A stretch of DNA of 64,000 nucleotides from the NCBI RefSeq assembly GCF_040932005.1, contig NZ_CP162414.1:647501-711500 (forward strand). The letters are read 5' to 3'. The stretch comes from Aestuariibius sp. HNIBRBA575 (GTDB lineage: Bacteria > Pseudomonadota > Alphaproteobacteria > Rhodobacterales > Rhodobacteraceae). Made by a program: the position numbers and the translations under genes. Under the pieces are notes generated by a model. The model was not told the DNA's origin. It ran no database searches and saw only the letters and a program-made list of their open reading frames with translations. Of the stretch, positions 26,403-34,850 are shown in pieces; position 1 is the first letter of the stretch, and every line of letters begins with the position of its first letter.

Positions 26403-27079
26403 CAGGCAAAATCCGGGATTGTGGTCAGGTCAGTCAGAATGTGGTCTGGCGTGGCATAAAGCCGATCCAGCGGGTCGCCTGCGCGGTTGACCCAAACGGT
26501 GTCGAACCCAAACCCGGCGGCCCCGGCGGCGTCCCAACCATTGGATGACACAAACAGAACCTCGTCGCGTGTGCAGTTGAACCGCTGTTCCACCAGTGCA
26601 TAAACGCTGTCATGGGGTTTATAAACGCCGACGGATTGCACGCTTAGGACATCGTCCAGCAATTCATCGATCCCGGCCGATCCGCAGGCGGCTGATACCA
26701 TATCTGGTGTGCCATTGGTCAGGATCGCCGTGTTCAACCCACGCGATTTCAGGGTTGCTAACATATCGGGCACTTCGGGATAGGCGGCCAATTCATAATA
26801 CAGCGCCAACAGACGTTCGCGCAGTTCCGGATCGTCCAGATTGGATGCCTCCATCGCCCAATCCAGCCCGTCCTGCGTGACCTGCCAAAAATCGCAATGC
26901 TGATCCGCCACAGCGCGCAGCCACGTGTATTGCAACTGCTTGGCGCGCCAATCTGCAGCCAGTTTTGGCCAGACCTCGGCCAGTTTCTGATGGCCCGGCT
27001 CGCCGGCGGCTTCGCGGGCGGCGGCATTGACATCCAGCAACGTGCCATAGGCGTCAAAAATACAGGTCGTGATCGGCAT
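26402..27079 (-). CDS. haloacid dehalogenase, type II (HAD superfamily)
   Basis: The 225-residue enzyme starts MPITTCIFDAYGTLLDVNAA, which contains the nucleophile motif DAYGTLLD. It continues with the motif II segment ILTNGTPDMV, the motif III Lys in VYKPHDSVYALVEQ and the motif IV loop FVSSNGWDAAGAAGFG (SSNxWD is typical of L-2-haloacid dehalogenases). Hydrolytic dehalogenation of 2-haloacids, or a related phosphatase-like reaction, is expected. The ATG at 27079 follows AAAGGAG; a frame to 27175 was rejected. It is first gene of the four-gene run. Confidence 0.9.
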   Translation of the reverse strand: MPITTCIFDAYGTLLDVNAAAREAAGEPGHQKLAEVWPKLAADWRAKQLQYTWLRAVADQHCDFWQVTQDGLDWAMEASNLDDPELRERLLALYYELAAYPEVPDMLATLKSRGLNTAILTNGTPDMVSAACGSAGIDELLDDVLSVQSVGVYKPHDSVYALVEQRFNCTRDEVLFVSSNGWDAAGAAGFGFDTVWVNRAGDPLDRLYATPDHILTDLTTIPDFA

Positions 27080-27254
27080 TCGGGGTCTCCTTTGGCCAGA
27101 GCTTGGCATGGGCCAAGTGGCGGGGAAAGCCGAAAATTGTAACCGCACAATGCGCGCATTGGGGCGTTTTGGCACAAGGTGTTAACGCGGTTTGCGTTTT
27201 GCACCCCTGCCAATTAAGGTGCCGCATCAAATTTTCACCATAAGGTAGACAATC

Positions 27255-27686
27255 ATGACCCAAGCCAAAGCGGGTGATACCGTACGCATTCATTACACCG
27301 GCACCCTGAACAATGGCGACGTTTTCGACAGCTCAGAGGGCCGCGATCCGCTGGAATTCGCTGTTGGATCTGGTCAGATCATTCCCGGCTTGGACAAAGC
27401 GATCCCCGGCATGGTGGTTGGTGACAAGAAAACCGTGCAGGTGCCCTGTGACGAAGCCTATGGCCAAGTGAACCCAGAGGCGCGCCAAGCCGTGCCACGC
27501 GCCGATATTCCCGACGAAATCCCAACCGAGCCGGGCACACAATTGCAGATGCAGGCCCCAAATGGCCAAGCTATTCCTGTGACCATCGTCGAAGCCAACG
27601 AAACAGAAATCGTTTTGGATGCAAACCACCCGCTGGCAGGTCAGGACCTGACCTTTGCCATCGAAATGGTTGAAATCACCGCATAA
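27255..27686 (+). CDS. FKBP-type peptidyl-prolyl isomerase, SlyD-like
   Basis: The 143-residue protein has the FKBP strand VRIHYTGTLNNGDVFDSSEG, the active-site segment FAVGSGQIIPGLDKAIPGM and, between the FKBP halves, an insert-in-flap domain (EAYGQVNPEARQAVPRADIPD ... LQMQAPNGQAIPVTIVE). This is the SlyD architecture, which combines prolyl isomerase with chaperone activity. The His-rich metal-binding tail of E. coli SlyD is absent. It is cytoplasmic, with no signal peptide. Confidence 0.93.
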   Translation: MTQAKAGDTVRIHYTGTLNNGDVFDSSEGRDPLEFAVGSGQIIPGLDKAIPGMVVGDKKTVQVPCDEAYGQVNPEARQAVPRADIPDEIPTEPGTQLQMQAPNGQAIPVTIVEANETEIVLDANHPLAGQDLTFAIEMVEITA

Positions 27687-27695
27687 ATGCGTGTG

Positions 27696-27724
27696 AAAAA
27701 TGGGCCGCGTGTTGCGCGGCCCAT
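27696..27724 (-). terminator. terminator of fabI
   Basis: The minus strand carries a perfect 10-bp stem, ATGGGCCGCG/CGCGGCCCAT (27715-27724 with 27700-27709) with a 5-nt loop. TTTTT (27696-27700) follows, 4 bp past the fabI stop. The FKBP gene converges on it from the left. Confidence 0.85.
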
Positions 27725-27728
27725 GTGA

Positions 27729-28517
27729 TTACATGTTCTCAATCTGAGGCATGCCCAGCACATGATACCCACCATCCACGCGGATGATTTCACCGGTTGT
27801 GCAGGCCCCCGCATCAGACGCCAGATAAACAGCCGTGCCACCCACGGCGGCCAGTGTTGCATTGGCCTTCATTGGGGCGTTTTGTTCGGTGTGTTTGAAC
27901 GTGCGTCGCGCGCCGCCAATCGCCGCACCGGCCAGCGTTTTCATCGGGCCGGGTGAAATCGCGTTCACGCGGATACCTTGGCGTCCCAGATCGTTGGCCA
28001 GATAACGGGTCGCACTTTCCAGCGCCGCTTTGGCCACACCCATCACGTTGTAATAGGGGGTCACGCGGTTGGCGCCCTGATAGGTCATGGTCAGGATTGT
28101 CCCGCCATTTGGCATGATTTCCGCCGCACGGCGTGACACGTCAATCAATGAAAAACAGCTGATATCCAACGAGTTTTTGAAATTGTCGCGGGTTGTGTCC
28201 CGGATATCACCTGTCAATTCGTTTTTGTCCGAATAGGCGATGGCGTGGACCACAAAATCGATGCTGCCCCAGCGGGTTTTCAGTTCATCAAACAACGTAT
28301 CCATCGATGCATCATCCGTCACATCGCAGTCGACCAGAAAATCGCTGCCAGCGCTTTGTGCCAAAGGTTCCAGTCGTTTTTTGAACGCTTCACCTTGGTA
28401 GGAAAAGGCCAGCTCGGCCCCGGCTTTGTGCATTTCACGGGCGACGCCCCATGCAATAGACCGTTCATTGGCAACGCCCATGATCAGGCCTCTTTTGCCT
28501 GCCATCGAAAGGGTCAT
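27729..28517 (-). CDS. fabI: enoyl-[acyl-carrier-protein] reductase (NADH)
   Basis: FabI reduces trans-2-enoyl-ACP in the last step of each fatty acid elongation round. The 262-residue SDR protein shows the atypical glycine motif GLIMGVANERSIAWG of FabI, DCDVTDDASM, and the catalytic Tyr-x6-Lys in YYNVMGVAKAALES. It also has ISPGPMKTLAG, the substrate-loop and triclosan-binding region. AGGAG seven bases before the ATG at 28517 fixes the start. It follows fabB on the same strand with a 99-bp spacer that contains a long hairpin. Confidence 0.96.
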   Translation of the reverse strand: MTLSMAGKRGLIMGVANERSIAWGVAREMHKAGAELAFSYQGEAFKKRLEPLAQSAGSDFLVDCDVTDDASMDTLFDELKTRWGSIDFVVHAIAYSDKNELTGDIRDTTRDNFKNSLDISCFSLIDVSRRAAEIMPNGGTILTMTYQGANRVTPYYNVMGVAKAALESATRYLANDLGRQGIRVNAISPGPMKTLAGAAIGGARRTFKHTEQNAPMKANATLAAVGGTAVYLASDAGACTTGEIIRVDGGYHVLGMPQIENM

Positions 28518-28540
28518 GGTTATGCTCCTGTTTTAAATCA

Positions 28541-28576
28541 TAACGCCACGAAACCCGTGGGGATGTCGTGGCGTTA
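28541..28576 (-). repeat. long inverted repeat between fabB and fabI
   Basis: TAACGCCACGA (28541-28551) and TCGTGGCGTTA (28566-28576) are perfect 11-nt arms around a 14-nt loop. The minus-strand RNA is not followed by a U tract, so it is not a standard terminator. It may be an mRNA-stabilising or processing hairpin, or an attenuator ahead of fabI. Confidence 0.6.
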
Positions 28577-28616
28577 AACTGTGTTAAGACTTATTTCAAA
28601 GGTTTTTTGAAACCAA

Positions 28617-29846
28617 TTAGCCGCGGAATTTGGACAACAACATCGACCCGTTGGTGCCGCCAAACCCAAATGAATTGGTCATGACCGTGTCCAAACCTGC
28701 ATTTTCCACCAGATCCGTGGCGATTTCAGCGGGGTTCAGGGCCGGGTCCAGATTTTCGACATTGATCGACGGAATGATAAAGTCGTTTTCCAAGGCCAAC
28801 AGACAATAGATCGCTTCTTGGGCGCCGGTGGCGCCTTGGCTGTGACCGGTCATGGATTTGGTCGAACTGATCGGCGGGGTCTGACCTTCGCCAAATACGC
28901 GACGCACCGCTTCGACTTCGCCCACATCCCCGACGGGGGTGGATGTGCCATGGGCGTTGATATAGCTGACTTTGCGACCCTCTGGGATGGTCTGCAGCGC
29001 CAGACGCATGGCGCGTTCGCCGCCTTCGCCTGATGGGGCCACCATGTCATGACCGTCAGATGTGGCGGCGTAACCTGTGACTTCGGCATAGATTTTTGCG
29101 CCGCGCGCTTGGGCATGTTCCAGATCTTCTAGGACCACAATACCGCCGCCACCCGCGATCACGAACCCGTCGCGATCCGCGTCAAACGCCCGCGAGGCGC
29201 GTTCTGGCGTGTCGTTATATTTGCTGGACATCGCACCCATGGCGTCAAACAGACAGGACAGGGTCCAGTCCAATTCTTCGCCGCCACCGGCAAACATCAC
29301 GTCCTGTTTGCCCATCATGATCTGTTCGGCCGCGTTGCCGATACAGTGCAGGGATGTGGAACAGGCGGATGTGATGGAATAGTTGATGCCTTTGATTTTA
29401 AAGGCTGTCGACAGGTTGGCGGAAATGGTCGACGACATGCATTTGGGCACAGCAAATGGCCCGATGCGTTTTGGCGCGCCTTTTTCCAGTACGGTTTGAT
29501 GCGCGGCCAGCATTGCGGATGTGGATGGTCCACCGGACCCGGCCACCAGACCTGTGCGCGGATTTTGAATATCGCTTTCTTCCAGACCGGAATCCGCGAT
29601 CGCCTGTTGCATGGCGATATGCGCATAGGCCGCACCCGGCCCCATGAACCGCAATGTGCGTTTGTCCACATGTTCGGCGACGTCAATTTTCAGCGTACCC
29701 GCAATCTGACTGCGAAACCCGTGTTCGACCATGGGCGCGCAGGCTTCGATGCCTGATTTGCCAGCCTTCAGGGCGGCGGTGACTTCGGCGGCGTTGTTCC
29801 CGATAGGGGACACAATGCCAAGACCTGTAACGACGACGCGGCGCAT
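28617..29846 (-). CDS. fabB: 3-oxoacyl-[acyl-carrier-protein] synthase I
   Basis: This beta-ketoacyl-ACP synthase elongates unsaturated and saturated acyl-ACPs. The 409-residue enzyme has the Cys-His-His triad in [13 protein letters not shown] (nucleophile Cys), [11 protein letters not shown] and [12 protein letters not shown], plus the C-terminal [11 protein letters not shown]. Together with fabA and fabI nearby, it supports assignment as FabB rather than FabF. The ATG at 29846 follows CAGAGGAGAG; the longer frame to 29939 has no homology. The ancestral neighbour fabA is separated from it here by phoX. Confidence 0.94.
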   Translation of the reverse strand: MRRVVVTGLGIVSPIGNNAAEVTAALKAGKSGIEACAPMVEHGFRSQIAGTLKIDVAEHVDKRTLRFMGPGAAYAHIAMQQAIADSGLEESDIQNPRTGLVAGSGGPSTSAMLAAHQTVLEKGAPKRIGPFAVPKCMSSTISANLSTAFKIKGINYSITSACSTSLHCIGNAAEQIMMGKQDVMFAGGGEELDWTLSCLFDAMGAMSSKYNDTPERASRAFDADRDGFVIAGGGGIVVLEDLEHAQARGAKIYAEVTGYAATSDGHDMVAPSGEGGERAMRLALQTIPEGRKVSYINAHGTSTPVGDVGEVEAVRRVFGEGQTPPISSTKSMTGHSQGATGAQEAIYCLLALENDFIIPSINVENLDPALNPAEIATDLVENAGLDTVMTNSFGFGGTNGSMLLSKFRG

Positions 29847-29977
29847 GCGCTCTCCTCTGTTTGTTAACTGCCTGTGTAAGGCAGGCGAGGGCACAACAGC
29901 AAGCAGATAGGTATGAGACACAGTGACCTCTGCCTGCAATGCGATCCGATTAACGCCACCTTTATGGGCGCAAATAG

Positions 29978-30006
29978 AAAAAGGGCACCGGATTGCGCCG
30001 ATGCCC
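29978..30006 (-). terminator. terminator of phoX
   Basis: On the minus strand GGGCATCGG (29998-30006) pairs with CCGGTGCCC (29983-29991), 9 bp with one U-G pair and a 6-nt loop. TTTTT (29978-29982) follows, 23 bp past the phoX stop. Confidence 0.85.
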
Positions 30007-30029
30007 CCTAGATAAATCGGATGATCCGA

Positions 30030-31913
30030 TTAGCCGATCACGGCGCCGTCTTCGCGCCACACGGCGACCACAGACGACCGGGGTTTGCCGTTGCCATCAG
30101 GCCAGGACCCACCGGGATGCTGCACGCCGACAAAGGCGACGGTTTTGTCCAGGTTCCAGCACAGGCCGGTCACTTCGGCACCGTTTGGCACGGTCATAAA
30201 GCGGATGATTTCACCGCTTTCAGGATCGCCAACCAGCATCTGGTTGTTGCCCATGCCCTCAAAGTCGCCTTCGTTTTTGTAGTTGCCGTCCGTTTGGATC
30301 CACAACATGCCGGTTGAATCAAACACCATCCCGTCGGGCGAATTGAACATGTTGCCCGCATTGATGTTGTCAGACCCGGCATATTCATTGTCGTAAACGG
30401 TCGGGTTGCCCGCCATCACATACAGATCCCAGCCGAACACATCCGCAGCGTGGTTTTCATCCGCAGGGGTCCAGCGCACGATCTGGCCGTAATGGTTGGT
30501 TTCACGCGGGTTTGGCGCGTTCACGGATGTGTCGTCGCCACCGGCATTTGGCTTTACGCCGCGGTTTTTGTTGTTGGTCAGCGCGCAATAGCTTTCGACT
30601 TTGACCGGGTTGGATGCAACCCATTCCGGCCGATCCATCGTTGTGGCCCCAACAGCCGAGGCCGCCATGCGGGTGAAACAAAGGATTTCAGCGGCGTCCA
30701 TGCCTGTGGTTTCTGGTGTCAGTGCCAGCCATTCACCGGTCATGTCATCGTTGAATTTGGCCGCAAACAACGTGCCGTCATTCAGCAAGTCGCCCCCATC
30801 CGTACCGATTTCCCAAACGCCGTTGGACACAAATTTGTACAGATATTCGCCACGCTCATCATCGCCCATATAGACCACAACACGGCCGTCTTTGGCGTGA
30901 ACCATGGATGCGTTTTCATGTTTGAAACGACCCAAAGCGGTGCGTTTGATCGGTGTCGATGTCGGGTCCGCAGGGTTGATTTCTGTAATGAAACCATGGC
31001 GGTGCGGCTCATTTGGTTCAACCGAAATATCAAAGCGCGTGTCGAACTTTTCATAGGCATAGCGGCCTTCGCCACCGATGCCATAGCGGCTGTAACCTTC
31101 GCCGGTTGGCTCTTCGCCGGTTGCGCCGAAATAGCCGTTAAAGTTTTCTTCGCAGGTCAGATACGTGTTCCAAAGGGTGCGCCCGGACCCGCAATTGTTC
31201 ATGGTGCCTTTGACTGTCATGCCATCAGGGTCTGCATTGGTTTGCACCAGTGCGTGACCGGCCAAAGGACCTGCCAGCACCATTTCGGTTTCGTGGGTGA
31301 TGCGGCGGTTCAGCGGGCTGTCGACAACCACTTGATAACCGGCTTCGCCACGGGCGATTTCCATGACGGTCACACCTTGCAGGTTTTTCAGCAGTTTCAC
31401 TTCGTCTGCGTTTTGCGGCGTACCCTCAGAGCTGTCGGGCAGGTTGATCTTTGGGTTCACATATTCGGAGTTCACCGTGATGACTTCTTTGCCATCGACG
31501 TTGAACAATTCCATGCCGTCTGTGTTTTCGCCAAAGACTTTGTCTGACATGTCCACGGAAACACCGGTTTCTGCGGAATAGGCGCCGTTGGCTTCGGACC
31601 ACAGGGCATCGCCCCAGCGCACCAGAACGTTATGGGCATAGCCCGCTGGCACATGCACATCAAAATCGGTGGCGATATCTACGGGTTCAAACGCGAATTT
31701 CTGATGACCGGCCGCTTGTGCCAATGTTGTGGTTGAAAACAGACCCGTGCCAAACACGGCTGCACCTGACCCAAACGCCAATGCGCCGCCCAAAAAACCG
31801 CGACGGGAAATGGCTTTTTCTACAACGGCGTCAAACTGGTTGTTATTTGAACGTGGGTCACGATGTTCGTCGAAATCGTCCCAGGACAGATCGATCAAAG
31901 TCTTGTCAGACAT
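30030..31913 (-). CDS. phoX: PhoX family alkaline phosphatase (Tat-exported)
   Basis: PhoX is a calcium/iron-dependent periplasmic or secreted phosphatase that releases phosphate from organic phosphoesters. The 627-residue precursor has a twin-arginine signal (ISRRGFLGGALAFGSGAAVFG, around residues 34-54). The PhoX domain motifs include MNNCGSGRTLWNTYLTCEEN (metal-cluster Cys/Glu region), ALGRFKHENASMVHAKDGRVVVYMGDDERGEYLYKF and SPDGMVFDSTGMLWIQTDGN. Length and order match PhoX. A candidate Pho box lies about 125 bp upstream (32037-32054) and a strong terminator follows, so it should be transcribed independently although it stands between fabA and fabB. Confidence 0.94.
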   Translation of the reverse strand: MSDKTLIDLSWDDFDEHRDPRSNNNQFDAVVEKAISRRGFLGGALAFGSGAAVFGTGLFSTTTLAQAAGHQKFAFEPVDIATDFDVHVPAGYAHNVLVRWGDALWSEANGAYSAETGVSVDMSDKVFGENTDGMELFNVDGKEVITVNSEYVNPKINLPDSSEGTPQNADEVKLLKNLQGVTVMEIARGEAGYQVVVDSPLNRRITHETEMVLAGPLAGHALVQTNADPDGMTVKGTMNNCGSGRTLWNTYLTCEENFNGYFGATGEEPTGEGYSRYGIGGEGRYAYEKFDTRFDISVEPNEPHRHGFITEINPADPTSTPIKRTALGRFKHENASMVHAKDGRVVVYMGDDERGEYLYKFVSNGVWEIGTDGGDLLNDGTLFAAKFNDDMTGEWLALTPETTGMDAAEILCFTRMAASAVGATTMDRPEWVASNPVKVESYCALTNNKNRGVKPNAGGDDTSVNAPNPRETNHYGQIVRWTPADENHAADVFGWDLYVMAGNPTVYDNEYAGSDNINAGNMFNSPDGMVFDSTGMLWIQTDGNYKNEGDFEGMGNNQMLVGDPESGEIIRFMTVPNGAEVTGLCWNLDKTVAFVGVQHPGGSWPDGNGKPRSSVVAVWREDGAVIG

Positions 31914-31973
31914 GGGGGGTACTTCCTTAAAGCTGGCAAATGCTAACGGTGGCCCGCCTTTGTGGCGGGTGTG

Positions 31974-31995
31974 CTGAGCAACCGAAATTGCTCAG
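31974..31995. repeat. inverted repeat between fabA and phoX
   Basis: CTGAGCAA (31974-31981) and TTGCTCAG (31988-31995) are perfect 8-nt arms with a 6-nt loop. A second small inverted repeat, CCCGCC/GGCGGG, lies at about 31953-31969. Neither is followed by a U tract in the fabA direction. They may end fabA transcription inefficiently or mark the junction of the phoX insertion. Confidence 0.5.
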
Positions 31996-32036
31996 GCGGT
32001 TTTGCCAATCCTTCGTAACGATTCTGCAAAGGAGTT

Positions 32037-32054
32037 AAGAAAGTATTACGACAG
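32037..32054 (-). promoter_or_regulatory. candidate Pho box upstream of phoX
   Basis: The minus strand reads CTGTCGT-AATA-CTTTCTT, which matches the PhoB box consensus CTGTCAT-N4-CTGTCAT at 11 of 14 specified positions with the right 4-nt spacer. It lies about 124 bp before the phoX start and just after the fabA stop codon. PhoB control of phoX is established in other bacteria; this site is predicted by eye. Confidence 0.45.
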
Positions 32055-32073
32055 TCTGGGGTGGTCTGCGCCC

Positions 32074-32589
32074 TTAGCTTTCGCTCAGGGCGACCTTCAT
32101 GTCTTTGACTTCATAGGCCAATTCGCCGTCCACCTCGACGATGCCATCGGCCACGCCCATGGTCAGACGACGGGTTTGCACCGCTTTGGTAAAGTCGATT
32201 TTATAGGTCAGCAATTTCGCATCTGGGCGTACCATTGCCTTTAGCTTGATCTCTCCGACACCCAAGGCATAGCCGCGTCCCGTCCAGCCGCGCCAGCCCA
32301 GGTTAAACCCGGTCAGCTGCCACAATCCATCCAGTCCCAGACAGCCGGGCATGATTGGATTTCCCGGAAAATGGCAGTCGAAAAACCACAGGTCCGGCTT
32401 GATATCAAACTCAGCCAGAACATGGCCTTTGCCATGTGCGCCGCCATCCTCGGAAATGTCTGTGATGCGATCCATCATCAACATCGGCGGCTCTGGCAGC
32501 TGGGCATTGCCTGGGCCAAAAAGCTCGCCGCGGGCGCATTTCAAGAGGTCGTCGCGGTCAAAACTGCTTGGGAAGTTGGCCATGGGCAT
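32074..32589 (-). CDS. fabA: 3-hydroxydecanoyl-[acyl-carrier-protein] dehydratase/isomerase
   Basis: FabA dehydrates 3-hydroxydecanoyl-ACP and isomerises the product to cis-3-decenoyl-ACP, the branch point of anaerobic-type unsaturated fatty acid synthesis. The 171-residue hot-dog protein shows [28 protein letters not shown], the catalytic His in [24 protein letters not shown] and the partner Asp in the same segment. Two ATG codons (32589 and 32583) are possible. AAGGA lies four bases before the first and ten before the second, so either could serve. It is divergent from irr, with about 210 bp of shared regulatory sequence. Confidence 0.95.
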   Translation of the reverse strand: MPMANFPSSFDRDDLLKCARGELFGPGNAQLPEPPMLMMDRITDISEDGGAHGKGHVLAEFDIKPDLWFFDCHFPGNPIMPGCLGLDGLWQLTGFNLGWRGWTGRGYALGVGEIKLKAMVRPDAKLLTYKIDFTKAVQTRRLTMGVADGIVEVDGELAYEVKDMKVALSES

Positions 32590-32800
32590 TGGGTCCTTTT
32601 ATCTCGGTTGCTTCATCCCCTCTATCACTCGGGGTGCTGCAAGGGCAAGTGCGCCACGATTGCGGATAAAGGGTAAGAATTGTTTAGAATTGCCGCGCAA
32701 TTGGCCCGACTTGGTGACCCCAAAACCGTGTCATTTTCTATTCATTTGAATTCTGGCCCAAAACCGCTGTAAAGTGGCGCGACATTTTATAGGGCAGACC

Positions 32801-33217
32801 ATGAACACAGATGCAACCACCAGAGGAGGCGCTTGGCTTAATCAGGCCGGTGTTCGTCCCACGCGCCAGCGTGTGGCGCTTGCAGCGTTGCTTGTGGGGG
32901 ATGGAAATGACCGTCACGTCACCGCCGAAAGCCTGTATGATGCGGCCTCTGAAACCGAAGAAAAGGTATCTTTGGCAACGGTTTATAACACGTTGCGTGC
33001 GTTCTGTGATGCCGGTTTGCTGCGTGAAATCGTTGTCGATGGGTCGCGCAGCTATTTTGACACCAACATGTCCGATCACCCGCATTTCTATTGGGAAGAC
33101 GAGGCACGTCTAACCGATGCACCGGCCGCCGAGTTAAAGATCGCGCAGCTGCCAGATGCCCCTGATGGCATGGAAATCGCCAAGGTTGACGTGGTGATCC
33201 GGCTTAGAAAAACCTGA
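32801..33217 (+). CDS. irr: Fur-family iron response regulator Irr
   Basis: The 138-residue protein (from the ATG at 32801; a GTG at 32774 would add nine residues) has a Fur-type winged helix (RPTRQRVALAALLVGDGNDRHVTAESLYDAASE ... VSLATVYNTLRAFCDAGLLREIV) and the Irr-type HPHFYWED segment in place of the His cluster of Fur. It lacks the C-terminal Cys pairs of Fur. In alphaproteobacteria Irr senses heme/iron status and represses or activates iron-responsive genes. Placement divergent from fabA is common in Rhodobacterales. I did not find a convincing iron control element by eye in the shared intergenic region. Confidence 0.9.
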   Translation: MNTDATTRGGAWLNQAGVRPTRQRVALAALLVGDGNDRHVTAESLYDAASETEEKVSLATVYNTLRAFCDAGLLREIVVDGSRSYFDTNMSDHPHFYWEDEARLTDAPAAELKIAQLPDAPDGMEIAKVDVVIRLRKT

Positions 33218-33277
33218 ATACACAAAGGTTTATGGGGCGTTAATGCCCTGTTTACTAAGTTTGCCCAAGCTGAGCTT

Positions 33278-33859
33278 ATGTCACGCTCGCTCACGACCTC
33301 ATCCCAGATGCCATCCCGGCATAAGGTCCCTGGGGGGACCTATTTCTTTACGCTCAGGCTGCGCGATCCACATGCGACTTTGTTGGTTGATCATGTGGAT
33401 ATATTGCGGTCAGCCGTGTCATTGGCCCGCAAAAGGTGGGCCTTTGAGATTGATACCGCGATGATCCTGCCAAATCGGATGCATATGATCTGGCATTTGC
33501 CGGATCAGGATGCGGATTACGCCAAACGCTGGCGGCTGATCAAATCTGCGTTTTCCAGAAACCTGCCTGATTCTGTGACGCCTCAATCCGAGGGGCGCGC
33601 AAATGCGATCTGGCAGCGGAGATTTTGGGAACATCTGATCCAGGACGAAGGCGATTTGGCATTGCATCGCCATCTGGCCATCACCGCGCCTATTTCCGCA
33701 GGGCTGGCAAAACGTGCAGGCGACTGGCCGTTTTCATCCCTTTATCGGCGAAACCGATCCCAATCCGCCCAACGCGCTGCGCGATCCGATAGGGATCATC
33801 TGAAACCCGGCTTTAGACCTGTATCAGAGGTGATTCTGGACACGGCAGACCTGCATTAA
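33278..33859 (+). CDS. IS200-like/REP-associated tyrosine transposase (RAYT) homologue, apparently catalytically degenerate
   Basis: The 193-residue protein matches the RAYT layout: VPGGTYFFTLRLRDPH at the start, ILPNRMHMIWHLPDQDADYAKRWRLIKSAFSRN in the middle, then IWQRRFWEHLIQDEGDLALHRHL and DWPFSSLYRR. In active members the middle motif has His-x-His (PNHxH, the HUH metal site), but here the first His is Arg (PNRMH). The segment that normally holds the catalytic Tyr (DYIHxNPVKHG-like) reads AITAPISAG with no Tyr. It may be a domesticated or inactive copy. Start codon uncertain (33278 or 33308). No terminal repeats of its own are visible. Confidence 0.75.
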   Translation: MSRSLTTSSQMPSRHKVPGGTYFFTLRLRDPHATLLVDHVDILRSAVSLARKRWAFEIDTAMILPNRMHMIWHLPDQDADYAKRWRLIKSAFSRNLPDSVTPQSEGRANAIWQRRFWEHLIQDEGDLALHRHLAITAPISAGLAKRAGDWPFSSLYRRNRSQSAQRAARSDRDHLKPGFRPVSEVILDTADLH

Positions 33860-33866
33860 TTGCGGA

Positions 33867-34730
33867 TCAGAACCATTGCCCCGGTTCCATCAGACCCAAA
33901 TCCAGCAATTGTTGGGAATGCCAGGAAAATGGCGCTGAATTGTGCCAGTGAAAGGATTGAATTTCAAAGGTGCTGCCCGGGTTACGTTTCAGCGCTTTGG
34001 CCGTGCGGAACGAACAAATGGCCACCGTTAAATTGTGGTGCCATGGGCAGGAATAGGTGTTGTATTCCGGCTCGTTAAAGGTGTGATCTTCGTTCAGGCG
34101 CAACCCGTCTTGGGCGCGAAACAGCGCGATCCGATCAATACGGCGGCGCGGTTTTGGAATATGCTCTTCGAACCGCCAACGCAGGCCGCCAAAGAAATCC
34201 AACTGACGGTCCAACGCGTTGTTTTGTGAATCCATACGTGCCAGCGAATAATAGCCGGATTTGTCCAAATACGCGTCTTGGATTGATACCGCATTGGGAT
34301 TTTCATCCAGATTTCCGGCATAAAGATCAACAACATAGGTCAGAATCGAAAAACGCCGCTCTTCGGTGCTAAAGGCCACCATTTCACCGACTGTGCGATG
34401 TTCTGAGAACGGGAAAAACAGGTATTCGGTGTTGTAACAATAATAAAGCCAAACCTTGGGCGCCATATCGATGACCGTGTTGACGACATCCGTCAGGGCA
34501 TTGTCGGCCAGCATATCATGGTCGACACGGATCACTTTGGCCTCTAACGCGGGATCAATTGTGTGGCGGGGCGCGGAAAACACGATGATCTGGGCAAAGC
34601 CACATTCCAAATGATGGCGGATGGTGCTGTCAATCTCAACGTCATCCTCAATCAGGATCAGTCCGACGGGTCCCTTAGACACGCTGGATTTGCCCTGCAT
34701 TTTGAACGTGTTCAGACTGTTATACCGCAT
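33867..34730 (-). CDS. glycosyltransferase family 2-like protein of unknown function
   Basis: The 287-residue protein (from the ATG at 34730, MRYNSLNTFKM) has VGLILIEDDVEIDSTIRHHLECGFAQIIVFSAP. This resembles the beginning of GT2-like proteins that read ...NEExxIxEwLxHHxxLGFxxIxVYDN. It is followed by a strand with YYCYNTEYLFFPF, where a DxD-like motif would be expected but is absent, and a His/Trp-rich C-terminus (YNTYSCPWHHNLTVAICSF). A GTG at 34751 would extend it by seven residues. It is convergent with the RAYT-like gene and divergent from miaB. I assign only a fold-level resemblance. Confidence 0.6.
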   Translation of the reverse strand: MRYNSLNTFKMQGKSSVSKGPVGLILIEDDVEIDSTIRHHLECGFAQIIVFSAPRHTIDPALEAKVIRVDHDMLADNALTDVVNTVIDMAPKVWLYYCYNTEYLFFPFSEHRTVGEMVAFSTEERRFSILTYVVDLYAGNLDENPNAVSIQDAYLDKSGYYSLARMDSQNNALDRQLDFFGGLRWRFEEHIPKPRRRIDRIALFRAQDGLRLNEDHTFNEPEYNTYSCPWHHNLTVAICSFRTAKALKRNPGSTFEIQSFHWHNSAPFSWHSQQLLDLGLMEPGQWF

Positions 34731-34850
34731 CTTGTTCTTGCCCTTTGCCACATCACGTCAGCTTGGCGCAAAGTCGGTTAATTCTGCGTGCATTGCAAGA
34801 GAGCCAAGCAAGGGCTAGATACCCATCGACCGTGAACCCAAGGAATCCTC

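Noticed and set aside
30450..31547. 365-codon plus-strand frame antisense to phoX
   Set aside because: The phoX frame has full-length homology and a Tat signal; the antisense frame has low-complexity Phe/Gly/Val-rich composition and no start signal.
31953..31969. CCCGCC/GGCGGG hairpin after fabA as a Rho-independent terminator
   Set aside because: It has only 6 bp of stem and no U tract in the minus direction.
32590..32800. Iron control element between fabA and irr
   Set aside because: TTTAGAATT is present, but I could not find a matching second half-site with convincing spacing.
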